A stretch of DNA of 34,339 nucleotides from an uncultured Bacteroidales bacterium (GTDB lineage Bacteria; Bacteroidota; Bacteroidia; Bacteroidales; UBA932), in assembly GCA_934675095.1 (NCBI GenBank), contig CAKUPC010000019.1:1-34339 (forward strand), in the 5' to 3' direction. Below are positions 14,421 to 23,173 of the stretch, piece by piece. The position numbers and the translations under genes are program-made. Position 1 is the first letter of the stretch; each line of letters begins with the position of its first letter. The notes below the pieces were generated by a model. The model was not told the DNA's origin. It saw only the letters and a list, made by a program, of their open reading frames with translations, and searched no databases.

Positions 14421-17400
14421 ATGACAGTAACTAACCACTTGCACGGAAGGCGGATTCCAATCTTCGCCGCCCTTCTCTGCACGCTGCTGCTCTTCTGCGG
14501 AACCGCTGCGGCCCAGAGCGTCACCGTCTCCATCGACAGCAGGGAGGCGACGCTCAAGAGCTGCATGGACGAAGTGGAGAAGCAGACCAGCTACCTCTTT
14601 GTCTATGACGAGAGCTGCGACCTCTCCCGAAAGGTGACGGTCAAGGCCAAGTCAAAGCCGCTGCGCGGCGTGCTCGACCAGATTTTCAGGGATTCGGGCA
14701 TCAGCTACAGCATCTCCGGGAGCAACATCGTCCTCGAAGCCGCCCATGAGACGGCGGACGGTGAAGCCCGTACCGCTGCGACTGTCTCGCACATTCAGGG
14801 GCACATCACCGATGCCTACGGCGAGCCTGTAGTGGGCGCGTTCGTCTTCATCAGCGGCACGCAGACCGGAACTAACACCGACGTCGACGGCGCATATTCC
14901 CTGGACATTCCCCGGAGTGTCAAGTCTCCGGTGATTTCCGTCAGCTGCATCGGCTACAACACTGCACAGATGAGGGTCGGCTCGTCGGAGAACATCGACG
15001 TCACGCTCAAGGACTCGATTGAGTTCCTCGATCAGGCCGTCGTCATCGGCTACGGAACTCTCGACCGCAAGGAAGTCACCAGCTCCATCGCCTCCATCTC
15101 CGCCGACGAGATGATGAAGGGCGTGGGCGGCGCGGACATCACCACGGCGCTCCAGGGCAAGATAGGCGGTCTCGTGATAGGCCAGACCAAGGGCGTGAAC
15201 TCCTCCCCTAAGCTCCAACTCAGGGGCATGGCGTCAATCGTCGCGGGGCAGGAGCCTCTCGTCGTCATCGACGGATTCCCGGGCGGCGACATCCGCTCCC
15301 TCAACCCCGATGACATCAAGTCCATCGACGTGCTCAAGGACGCTTCCGCAGGCGCGATTTACGGAACCCGTGCCGCCGCCGGCGTGATTCTCATCACCAC
15401 CAAGAGCGGCACCGACACCGAAGGCAAGCTGAACCTCACCTACAGCGCCGAGCTTCTTCACCGTCAGGCCTACGGAAAGCCGGACATCCTCTCAGCAGAG
15501 GAATATGTCGCCAACGGCGTGGGCAAGGACTACGGCAGCCGCACCGACTGGTGGGACGAGGCCATAAACCACCGCAACTTCTCCCAGAAGCACAACGTCG
15601 CGGTGAACTTCGGAACTCAGAAGGCTACGGTCTATTCGTCGTTCTTCTACGAGAAGCAGGACGGAATCGCCACCGGGGAGTGGCGCAAGGACTTCGGCGG
15701 AAGGCTCAACGCGAAATACACCATGTTCGACGGCTGGTTTGAAATCCGCACCAACGTCGATTACCGTCAGGCAAAGCGCAACAATCAGGGCGCGTACTTC
15801 GGACAGGCCCTGCTCAACAACCCGACCCGCTCGCCGTATGACGAGAACTCGCGCACCGGCTACAACATCTGGACAGGCGAGTCCAACGACTACAACATCA
15901 TCGCCGACGCGGCCCTCTACGACAGCAACTCCACCGACAAGTGGTTCAAGCCCGAGGCCTCGTTCACTCTGAACATCCTGCCGGTCGAGGGTCTCTCGTA
16001 CCGCCAGAGCGTCGGATACTCCAACTACCAGAGCGAACCTCACACCTACAGGTCCATGTTCCACCGCGAGAGCATCGCGAACAGCATCAACGGCACGGCC
16101 TCGCTCGGCTTCTCCAAGACGGAGAGAATCAACACCGAGGGATATTTCTCCTACGACCGCACATTCAGCGACGCTCACAAGGTGAACGCCGTGCTCGGAT
16201 ACTCCTGGAACCGCTACGACGGCGAATCTTTCAGCATGTCCAACAGCAACTTCACCGTCGACGGCGTTAAATACTGGGACATGGAGAAAGGCTCCTACCT
16301 CAACGACGGCCTCGCCTCCATGTCATCCTCGAAGGAGGTCACCGAAAAGCTCATGGCATACTTCGCCCGGGCCAACTACTCGTACAGAAACCGCTACATG
16401 ATTTCCGCGACCTACCGCCGCGAGGGCTCCTCCAAGTTCGGAAAGAAGAACCGCTGGGGCAACTTCTGGGCGGTTTCAGCCGGCTGGAGCATCGCCAACG
16501 AGCCTTTCATGGAGAACGTGAAATGGATTGACGACCTCAAGATACGCGCAGGCTACGGAGTCACCGGAAACAACGACTTCAGCGCGACGTATTCCGGAAA
16601 CTTCATCGGAGCCGACGAGAACAGGTGGATACTTCCGAACGGGACGTGGAAATATACCTACGGCCGCAGCGAGGACGTGAACCCCAATCTCGGATGGGAG
16701 ACCAAGGGCGAATGGAACGTGGGTCTTGACTTCTCCTTCCTCGACGGCAGGATATACGGAAAGGCCGACCTCTTCAGACGCAAGATTTCCGGAATGCTGT
16801 TCTATGTCAGGGTTCCTCAGCCTCCGTACATCCGGGGCTACCAGTGGCAGAACATCGGCTCCATGGAAAACAAGGGCTGGGAGTTCGAGCTCGGAGGCGA
16901 CATCATCCGCACCAAGGACTTCAAGTGGAGCACTTCCGTGAACCTCAGCCACTCCTCCAGCCGCGTCCTCACCATGGACGGCAGCAACACCCGATGGGAC
17001 GGCGGCCAGATGCCGGGGCCGAACTCTCCGGGCAAGTCCATCATCCTTGAGGAGGGGAGCGTCGTGGGGCAGTTCTACATCTATGAGTTCGCCGGATTCT
17101 CAACGGACGGCCAGTTCCTCATCAGCGACCGCAACGGCAGGACCATCCCGTCCTCGTCGAAGATTGCCGACGACCGCAAGCTTCTCGGGAACTTCACCCC
17201 TAAGGTCATGTACGGCTGGAGCCACAGCCTCAGCTACAAGGACTTCGACCTCGGCGTGAGCATGCACGGCTGGCTCGGCTTCGACGTCTATAACACCTAC
17301 GCGATGTGTCTGGGAATCGCCCGGCGCAACGGCGAGTGCAACGTCCTGCGCGACGCCTACTCGACCTTCGCCCACATCAAGGACGAGAAGCTCATGAGCA

Positions 17401-17657
17401 ACTACTACCTCGAAGAGGGCTCGTTCCTCAAGATAGACGCGATAACCCTCGGATACACCCTGGACATAAAGAGGTGGACGAAATATGTTGACAGCCTGCG
17501 TGTCTTCGCGACCTGCGGCAACGTCGCCACCTTCACCGGCTACACCGGACTCGACCCGGAGGTGAACATCACCGGATATGACGGCGGAATAGACTATTAC
17601 ACACGCGCCTACCCTATGTCGCGCACATGGACCCTCGGCGTGCAGCTCAAGTTCTGA
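14421..17657 (+). CDS. SusC/RagA TonB-dependent transporter with STN signalling domain
   Basis: This is a 1078-aa outer-membrane protein. Domains in order are: signal peptide (1-32, ending AAAQ); STN (secretin/TonB N-terminal) domain (about 35-108, CMDEVEKQTSYLFVYDES); carboxypeptidase-regulatory-like beta domain (about 125-212, IQGHITDAYGEPVVGAFVFI); TonB plug (about 215-330, SusC signature VIGYGTLDRKEVTSSIAS, then IYGTRAAAGVILITTK); and a 22-strand-type barrel to the C-terminus, ending in an aromatic-rich outer-membrane insertion signal (TLGVQLKF). It imports oligosaccharides captured by the SusD partner 53 bp downstream. The STN domain is the part that contacts FecR-type anti-sigma factors, so this copy likely also reports ligand occupancy to the ECF system encoded just upstream. 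Confidence 0.96.
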   Translation: MTVTNHLHGRRIPIFAALLCTLLLFCGTAAAQSVTVSIDSREATLKSCMDEVEKQTSYLFVYDESCDLSRKVTVKAKSKPLRGVLDQIFRDSGISYSISGSNIVLEAAHETADGEARTAATVSHIQGHITDAYGEPVVGAFVFISGTQTGTNTDVDGAYSLDIPRSVKSPVISVSCIGYNTAQMRVGSSENIDVTLKDSIEFLDQAVVIGYGTLDRKEVTSSIASISADEMMKGVGGADITTALQGKIGGLVIGQTKGVNSSPKLQLRGMASIVAGQEPLVVIDGFPGGDIRSLNPDDIKSIDVLKDASAGAIYGTRAAAGVILITTKSGTDTEGKLNLTYSAELLHRQAYGKPDILSAEEYVANGVGKDYGSRTDWWDEAINHRNFSQKHNVAVNFGTQKATVYSSFFYEKQDGIATGEWRKDFGGRLNAKYTMFDGWFEIRTNVDYRQAKRNNQGAYFGQALLNNPTRSPYDENSRTGYNIWTGESNDYNIIADAALYDSNSTDKWFKPEASFTLNILPVEGLSYRQSVGYSNYQSEPHTYRSMFHRESIANSINGTASLGFSKTERINTEGYFSYDRTFSDAHKVNAVLGYSWNRYDGESFSMSNSNFTVDGVKYWDMEKGSYLNDGLASMSSSKEVTEKLMAYFARANYSYRNRYMISATYRREGSSKFGKKNRWGNFWAVSAGWSIANEPFMENVKWIDDLKIRAGYGVTGNNDFSATYSGNFIGADENRWILPNGTWKYTYGRSEDVNPNLGWETKGEWNVGLDFSFLDGRIYGKADLFRRKISGMLFYVRVPQPPYIRGYQWQNIGSMENKGWEFELGGDIIRTKDFKWSTSVNLSHSSSRVLTMDGSNTRWDGGQMPGPNSPGKSIILEEGSVVGQFYIYEFAGFSTDGQFLISDRNGRTIPSSSKIADDRKLLGNFTPKVMYGWSHSLSYKDFDLGVSMHGWLGFDVYNTYAMCLGIARRNGECNVLRDAYSTFAHIKDEKLMSNYYLEEGSFLKIDAITLGYTLDIKRWTKYVDSLRVFATCGNVATFTGYTGLDPEVNITGYDGGIDYYTRAYPMSRTWTLGVQLKF

Positions 17658-17710
17658 CGGGGCTCCGGCCTGAACAGGAAATTTGACGTTCACCATAAAT
17701 TACGACAGAC

Positions 17711-19411
17711 ATGAAACACAGCATATTGAAACTTACGCTCCTGCTGCTGTCCCTCGCGGCGCTCGCAGGCTGCGACATAGAGCCGGTCTTCTACAAGCAG
17801 GTGGCTCCGGACACGTTCTATGACTCGAAGGACGCGGTGTGGCAGCGCTACTACCGTTCCTTCACCCACGCCCGCTGGACCTTTGCCCAGGACGGAAGCC
17901 CGTTCACTCTTCAGGAACTCACCACAGACGAGTTCATAAATCCGGTTCGCGGAGGCCAGAACGCCTCCCGGGGAGAGGAGTACAAGATGCACTACCACGA
18001 CTTCCCGATTTACTTCGGCGCGAGCTACCAGGTCTATGCGTCGAGGATGGTGGGCGTGGCAAGGTGCTGGGCGGCGCTCGACGACCTTCGTGACGTCGAT
18101 CTCGCGAGCTTCGGCTTCCCTGACGGAACATGGGAGAACTGGACGGCGCAGCTGACCGCCCTTGCAGGGCTCTACTACCTTGAGGACCTCGACTGCTTCG
18201 GCGGTCTCCCGCTCTATGCCGAGAGCGCCGAGGAGGAACGTCCGCGCTCGACCGCCAAGGAGACCTTCTACTTCATAGAGAAGCTCTTCAAGCAGGCTCT
18301 TCCGAACCTTGAGGCCAAGACGGCTCTCGGCGCCGAGGAAACCGGCGAGATACACAAGGCCATGGCGGCGCTGGGGCTCGCGAAACTCTATTTCAACGCC
18401 ATCTCCTACATCGGGGAGGAGCGCTACGACGACGCGGCGAGGATATGTCAGGACCTGATTGAGGGGAAATACGGAACATACGAGCTCGACAAGGACTGGA
18501 CGAAAATCTTCGGATTCGAGAACGCCTGGTCAAACGAGATAATATGGTCGATTCCGAGCGAGCGCGCCCAGCTTGAGACGGACGCCTACTACGAGTGGGG
18601 CCGCCAGATGCCGACGAACATGAGCAATTATTTCGGAGGCATCCCCAACTCCAACGGCTCCAACCAGTACTGCCTCACCCCGTCCCTCGACGGCACCGGC
18701 AAGCCGTACGCCTACAAGCTCGGCTCGCCGTTCTCGAAGTTTGAGGACACTGACGTGCGAAAGAAGAAATACCGCTACCTCGGCAACGGCAAATACGAGG
18801 GAATGTTCCTCTTCGGCGAACTCGTGAATCCGGACAACCCGTCGTGGAAGGTCACCGGAACCCAGGAATATTCCGGACAGACCCTCAGGCTCGTCGATCA
18901 GGTGGCGCGCCTTTCCGAGGGCAAGACCGAGTCCTCTATGGAAACCGGCGAGGAGAACTCCGGAGTGCGCCTTGTCAAGTTCTCTCCGCGCCCCAATGCC
19001 AGCGATGCCAACCTGCTCTTCAACCCCGACATCCCCATCATGCGCCTGACCGAGGCCTACTACATCCTAGCCGAGTGCAAGTGGCGCGACGGTGACAGGA
19101 AGGGAGCGGCCGAGCTCATCAACGAGGTGCGCAAGCGCTATTTCGAGAACGGCAACGACCCGAACAAGGCGACGGCCGAGAACCTCGACCAGTGGAGGAT
19201 GCTCGACGAGTGGATGATTGAGTTCATAGGGGAGAACCGCCGCAGGACCGACCTCATCCGCTGGAACCAGTACATCACCGGAGAATGGTGGGACCACACC
19301 CCTGACGGCGCGAACAATTCCCACAAGAAGCTCTTCCCGATTTCGACGCACATCCTCAACGTATCGGATGTCATCAAGCAGAACCCGGGATATGCGGACA
19401 AGGACAAATAG
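17711..19411 (+). CDS. SusD/RagB family glycan-binding lipoprotein
   Basis: This 566-aa surface lipoprotein has a signal with lipobox LAALAGCDIEP (lipidated C21). It has the SusD N-terminal TPR-like region (about 22-215; AARCWAALDDLRDVDL-type helices and LYYLEDLDCFGGLPLYAES, the conserved Y-x-D-V-P-L-like segment). The RagB/SusD C-terminal region (about 280-560) contains FNPDIPIMRLTEAYYILAEC and DEWMIEFIGENRRRTDLIRW, both family hallmarks. It acts as the lid on the SusC barrel, binding the glycan outside the cell. It lies directly after SusC in the standard order. The binding residues and the ligand cannot be told from the sequence. Confidence 0.96.
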   Translation: MKHSILKLTLLLLSLAALAGCDIEPVFYKQVAPDTFYDSKDAVWQRYYRSFTHARWTFAQDGSPFTLQELTTDEFINPVRGGQNASRGEEYKMHYHDFPIYFGASYQVYASRMVGVARCWAALDDLRDVDLASFGFPDGTWENWTAQLTALAGLYYLEDLDCFGGLPLYAESAEEERPRSTAKETFYFIEKLFKQALPNLEAKTALGAEETGEIHKAMAALGLAKLYFNAISYIGEERYDDAARICQDLIEGKYGTYELDKDWTKIFGFENAWSNEIIWSIPSERAQLETDAYYEWGRQMPTNMSNYFGGIPNSNGSNQYCLTPSLDGTGKPYAYKLGSPFSKFEDTDVRKKKYRYLGNGKYEGMFLFGELVNPDNPSWKVTGTQEYSGQTLRLVDQVARLSEGKTESSMETGEENSGVRLVKFSPRPNASDANLLFNPDIPIMRLTEAYYILAECKWRDGDRKGAAELINEVRKRYFENGNDPNKATAENLDQWRMLDEWMIEFIGENRRRTDLIRWNQYITGEWWDHTPDGANNSHKKLFPISTHILNVSDVIKQNPGYADKDK

Positions 19412-19449
19412 GGTCACTTTACGGAGAAAGACACAATACCATTAAAACT

Positions 19450-21432
19450 ATGTATATGAACAGAATACAGAAAATAATGCTTCCTTTTCTGATGCTGCTT
19501 GCCATCGTGGGCTGCACCAGAAACCTCTACGGCGTCAAGCCTTCGGAGGCGGGGACGGACAACGAGCTGGTCAAGACCGGCTTCACCCGGGGAGTGAACC
19601 TGTCCTCGTGCTTCGACGTTTCCGAAGGGAGCGACGCGAACAACATCTGGATGGGCTACATAAACGACGACACCTTCCAGCACCTGACCGAACTCGGAAT
19701 AGACGTTGTGCGCGTTCCGATGACCTTCGGGCGTTTCGTCGAACCGACGAGCGGCACGGCCTACAAGCTTCAGGACAAGTTCCTCAGCCGTCTCGACGAA
19801 CTGCTTGACCTCGGCGAGAAATGGGGAATCACAGTCATCGTCGACAACCACCAGTGGGGTTATGTCGCCAAATACCCCGACGACCACGCCGAGGGCTTCA
19901 TGAAGTCCGTGTGGCGTCAGGTGGCCGAGCACTGCAAGAACCGTTCGGGCAAGGTCGTCTATGAGCTTCAGAACGAGCCGGACGGCGACTGGTGGAAGGA
20001 ACACTGGCACGAGCTTCAGGGCGAGCTGATCAAGGAAATCCGCAAGGTCGATGACAGACACTCCATCATCGTCTGCGCGAACCCCTACCATTCCCTCTCC
20101 GAACTTCCGGAATATGAGGACGAAAACCTCATCTACACCTTCCACTTCTACTCCCCGATGGTCTTCACCCATCAGGGCGGGACGTCGAGCGACTGGACGA
20201 AGCTCTACGCCATCGGCGGGCAGGTGCCTTTCCCTTGGAACGACAAGTTTGACGGGGACAAGCTCGCCTCGCAGATTACCAACTCCACCTACAAGGAGGC
20301 TCTTCAGAACTACTCCTACCTCGGCACCGAGTACGCCATCTATCAGGACATGGACAAGTCCATCTCCGAAGCGCGCCGCCGCGGGGTGCCTCTTTTCATG
20401 GGCGAGTTCGGTGCCATCGGGGCTTTTGCGAACAACCGGGGCTCTTCCAACGCTGACCGCTGCTACTGGCACGAGTGCGTGAGGAAATATGCCGAGCTCA
20501 ACGGCGTCTCCTGGACCCTGTGGACCTACAGCAAGGAATTCGGACTCTTCAACACCGACGGCAGCGTCAAGTTCGACCGGGACCTGAATCTCGATCTGGT
20601 CAATGCCCTCGGGCTCACAGTGCCTCCGGCCTACAGGGACGACCCTGACGAGGACGAGAGCAGCTACGAGAAGGTAGTCCTCTATGACGACGACTGGGGT
20701 GAGGACATCAAACCGTTCTTGAAAGACTCAAGCAAGCCGGAAGAGGGATATCCTGAGTATCTCACCATTCCGAGCTTTGACTCACCGGCTGTCGGCTCCA
20801 ACTGCATAAAGTGGGACGTCAAGGGAACGTGGAACTATCTGACCTTCCAGTTCAAGAGCAAGTGCGAGGACCTAACGAAGTTCAACCTCCGCAAGACCTC
20901 CATCCGCTTCCGTTTCAAGGCCGACCTCCGCACCGCCAAGTCCGTGGGCTGGAGCATCTGGTGCGTCAACAACAAGGACAGCTTCACCGACCCTGCCGAG
21001 CAGCACAACTGGGTGATGAGATATGGGGTTACGGCTGCGAACGCCAAGGCTGACGGCGAGTGGCACGAGGTGAAGATTCCGCTGAAGGATTTCGACTATC
21101 GCAGCAGCGAGGACGCGCCATACGTCCCGTCCGAAGGGCATTTCACATGGGCTAAGATGAAGGAAATCCAGTTCGGCACATTCGACAGCGACGCTTCTGC
21201 GGGAGCCGTTTTCTACCTCGACGAGGTGGTTATCATGGGACCGCTCGACCCTAACTGGAAGCCGGGCGGCGAGGACCCGGACCCGAAACCGGATCCCGAC
21301 CCCGATCCAAAACCGGATCCGGACCCTGATCCGAAGCCGGATCCCGACCCAGACCCTGAACCGGAACCGACTCCGGGGCAGAACAGCGGGATGATAAACG
21401 ACCTCAACATACTGCCGTCGGTTGACTATTGA
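19450..21432 (+). CDS. GH5 endo-glycanase lipoprotein with C-terminal jelly-roll-like module
   Basis: This is a 660-aa protein with ATG at 19450 or 19456. Lipobox LLAIVGCTRN (C22) and a linker are followed by a GH5 TIM barrel (about 45-390): RGVNLSSCFD, IDVVRVPMTF, VIVDNHQWG, acid/base E177 in YELQNEPDG, HFYSP, and nucleophile E319 in FMGEFGAIG, with WTLW following. Residues about 405-596 form a beta-sandwich module (IKWDVKGTWNYLTFQF, GEWHEVKIPLKDF, GAVFYLDEVVIMG) resembling CBM11-like or other galactose-binding-like folds. An Asp-Pro-Lys-Pro tail (609-640) and 20 final residues end the protein. GH5 enzymes cut beta-1,4-glucan, mannan and related backbones; the subfamily is not assigned. As a surface lipoprotein it would make the oligosaccharides that SusC/D import. 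Confidence 0.92.
   Translation: MYMNRIQKIMLPFLMLLAIVGCTRNLYGVKPSEAGTDNELVKTGFTRGVNLSSCFDVSEGSDANNIWMGYINDDTFQHLTELGIDVVRVPMTFGRFVEPTSGTAYKLQDKFLSRLDELLDLGEKWGITVIVDNHQWGYVAKYPDDHAEGFMKSVWRQVAEHCKNRSGKVVYELQNEPDGDWWKEHWHELQGELIKEIRKVDDRHSIIVCANPYHSLSELPEYEDENLIYTFHFYSPMVFTHQGGTSSDWTKLYAIGGQVPFPWNDKFDGDKLASQITNSTYKEALQNYSYLGTEYAIYQDMDKSISEARRRGVPLFMGEFGAIGAFANNRGSSNADRCYWHECVRKYAELNGVSWTLWTYSKEFGLFNTDGSVKFDRDLNLDLVNALGLTVPPAYRDDPDEDESSYEKVVLYDDDWGEDIKPFLKDSSKPEEGYPEYLTIPSFDSPAVGSNCIKWDVKGTWNYLTFQFKSKCEDLTKFNLRKTSIRFRFKADLRTAKSVGWSIWCVNNKDSFTDPAEQHNWVMRYGVTAANAKADGEWHEVKIPLKDFDYRSSEDAPYVPSEGHFTWAKMKEIQFGTFDSDASAGAVFYLDEVVIMGPLDPNWKPGGEDPDPKPDPDPDPKPDPDPDPKPDPDPDPEPEPTPGQNSGMINDLNILPSVDY
21274..21369 (+). 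repeat. DPDPKP-coding low-complexity tandem repeat
   Basis: These 96 bp encode 32 residues alternating Asp-Pro with Lys-Pro and ending Glu-Pro (units of about 24 bp, DPDPDPKP, about three times). The DNA units are similar but differ at third positions. Such linkers normally join two folded domains, but here only about 20 residues follow. Repeat number may vary between strains. Confidence 0.85.
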
Positions 21433-21501
21433 CATGACACCGTTCACCGTCATGGAGGTTTGGAATCATGACGATGTAACACGATAACTACTAACAACAT
21501 A

Positions 21502-21675
21502 ATGAACAAAACAATGAAAAACAAACAATTTTCAGAAAATGGGGGGGGCAGGAAAGCATATCCCTCTCCCGAAATCAGGGTCTTCACGCTCGGCGTTGAG
21601 GCCGGATTCTGCCAGAGCAAGGAAGCTGAAGGGCAAATCGGTGATGTGACATATCTGGAGGAGGTTCAGTGGTAA
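21502..21675 (+). CDS. Small 57-aa PUL-associated peptide of unknown function
   Basis: An open frame of 57 codons starts at ATG 21502 (alternative ATG 21514) and stops at TAA 21675. The peptide has no signal sequence. It contains YPSPEIRVFTLGVEAGFCQS and ends in an acidic stretch with a terminal Trp (YLEEVQW). I recall similar short peptides, with Y-x-x-P-E-(I/T)-x-x-(F/L) followed by V/E-G-x-(L/F)-C-x-S and an acidic W-ending tail, scattered through Bacteroidetes glycan and fimbriae loci. Its position between GH5 and the SGBP-like lipoprotein fits that. A run of eight G (21541-21548) lies in the 14th-16th codons and could slip, shifting the frame. No function is known to me. Confidence 0.55.
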   Translation: MNKTMKNKQFSENGGGRKAYPSPEIRVFTLGVEAGFCQSKEAEGQIGDVTYLEEVQW

Positions 21676-21748
21676 CAGGTCTTTCGACCTATATTGCTTG
21701 TAAACATCTCACGAATTAACTTATAAAAACTTCAAACTGATTGATACA

Positions 21749-23173
21749 ATGAAAACTACAAAAATAATGATTATTGCGGCAGCCGCCGTGGCGGCCATTG
21801 CCTGCAATAAGGAAAATGTTGAACAGAACAATCCTACTCCGGCTACGTCCGACGGAGTGGTGACTTTCACAGCCGGATTTGACGCGCTCGGAGAGCCGGC
21901 TCCGGGCACAAGAACCAACCTCGCCCAGAACGAGGCCGGGCAATACACCAAGATGGTCTGGAGCGCCGGCGACGTCATCGGCGTGGTTGACAGGAATGGC
22001 AAGGTTCAGCCATTCACGACCGAGGCGGGTGGCGCGACGGCGATTTTCAAGGGCGCGGCCGAGACACCGGAGAACACATGGTATGCTTTCTATCCGTACA
22101 GCGAGACTGCAAAAGTCAGTTCGACGACCTTGAACACGATAATACCTGAAATCCAGTATGCGAAGAAGGATGGTGTCTCAGACAATGTAACCTTGCTGAG
22201 GGCGAAATGCGATGTCTCAAGCAATTCCTTCAAATTCGGTCATCTCTGCGGTCTTGTCCGTATCAATGTTCCTGACGGATGCGTAGCCGTTACATTGGAA
22301 TTTCCTGATGCTGCGCAGGCAAATGGACTTGCGGGCGGCATTGCGGCATCGTTGAACTACGAGTTCCCAACCTATCACACGGATATGTGGTACAAAAGCG
22401 CCACTCTTGTTTCTCCGGATGGCGGAGCAATGGAGGCAGGGAACTACTATCTTGCCGTGTGTCCGATGGATTACGGCGGAAAGGTACTTCTCACCATGCG
22501 TCGCAATGACGGCAAGATTTCCATCAAGGAAGCAACCGGTCTTCAGGTCGGCGCCGGTGAGGTTCGCCCGATAAATGTCACCCCTGTTTGGGAGGATGAC
22601 CTTGGAACAGTGATTTACAACGGCGAGGCAAACGACAAGTTTTATTACCTCGGAAGTGAGAGCAATGGCACGCCGACAGTTTCGCTTGAGGAAGTATCTG
22701 ATGAGAAAGTTATTGGAGGCAAGTCAATCCGTTGGGAGCTTACCGAAGAAAAGGCTTGGACTGGTTATCTGAAATTCCAAGGCTCATCTAATCTTTCCAT
22801 GGCCGATTACTACAACGACTATGCTCTTGAATACTATGTCAAGGCAAACAAGACAGCAATTGATGCCAACACCGGTTGGGAGGTTTACTGGCACAGCTTT
22901 ATGGGGAATCCGAAGAAGGAGAATGTCGCTCCGATATATAGGGTATCAAGTGATGAAGGTTGGCGCAGCACTTACAAAGGTAGTAATGGGCTGAATGATA
23001 CGGATTGGCATCGTGTGTCCATTCCGCTCAAGGACTATTTCGGTTCTGATGGCTATCTGAACCGAATAGAGATTCATATAAATCCGAAAACCGATGACAG
23101 GGTAAAAGCGGCCAAAGGTTCAGTGTTCTATGTTAACGATGTCAGAATCATAAAGAAGACAGCGACGAAGTAA
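21749..23173 (+). CDS. Fimbrillin-like surface lipoprotein, candidate glycan-binding protein
   Basis: This 474-aa protein has lipoprotein signal AAVAAIACNKE (C19). Residues about 36-285 resemble the fimbrillin/Mfa-like beta domains of Bacteroidetes (VVTFTAGFD, GTRTNL, MVWSAGDVIGV, AIFKGAAET, WYAFYPYSE, FKFGHLCGLVRINV). Residues about 295-474 form a beta-sandwich module (KSIRWELTEEKAWTGYLKFQ, DWHRVSIPLKDYF, GSVFYVNDVRIIKK) with the same landmarks as the C-terminal module of the GH5. The SusE/F-like position after SusC/SusD/GH5, the lipid anchor and the absence of catalytic motifs suggest a surface glycan-binding protein. Its stop and the next start share one base (TAATG), indicating translational coupling with the GH3 gene. 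Codon use is more AT-rich than its neighbours. Confidence 0.8.
   Translation: MKTTKIMIIAAAAVAAIACNKENVEQNNPTPATSDGVVTFTAGFDALGEPAPGTRTNLAQNEAGQYTKMVWSAGDVIGVVDRNGKVQPFTTEAGGATAIFKGAAETPENTWYAFYPYSETAKVSSTTLNTIIPEIQYAKKDGVSDNVTLLRAKCDVSSNSFKFGHLCGLVRINVPDGCVAVTLEFPDAAQANGLAGGIAASLNYEFPTYHTDMWYKSATLVSPDGGAMEAGNYYLAVCPMDYGGKVLLTMRRNDGKISIKEATGLQVGAGEVRPINVTPVWEDDLGTVIYNGEANDKFYYLGSESNGTPTVSLEEVSDEKVIGGKSIRWELTEEKAWTGYLKFQGSSNLSMADYYNDYALEYYVKANKTAIDANTGWEVYWHSFMGNPKKENVAPIYRVSSDEGWRSTYKGSNGLNDTDWHRVSIPLKDYFGSDGYLNRIEIHINPKTDDRVKAAKGSVFYVNDVRIIKKTATK

Noticed and set aside
19414..20472. 352-codon minus-strand frame antisense to GH5
   Set aside because: It is a shadow of the GH5 catalytic domain and shows no motif of its own.
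21274..21369. Possible CRISPR-like or mobile repeat in the GH5 gene
   Set aside because: The repeat is in frame, encodes a simple DP/KP linker, and has no spacers or leader.
21433..21454. CATGAC...GTCATG hairpin after the GH5 stop
   Set aside because: It has a six-base stem with a ten-base loop and no T-run. It is too weak to call a terminator, and the PUL seems to continue through it.
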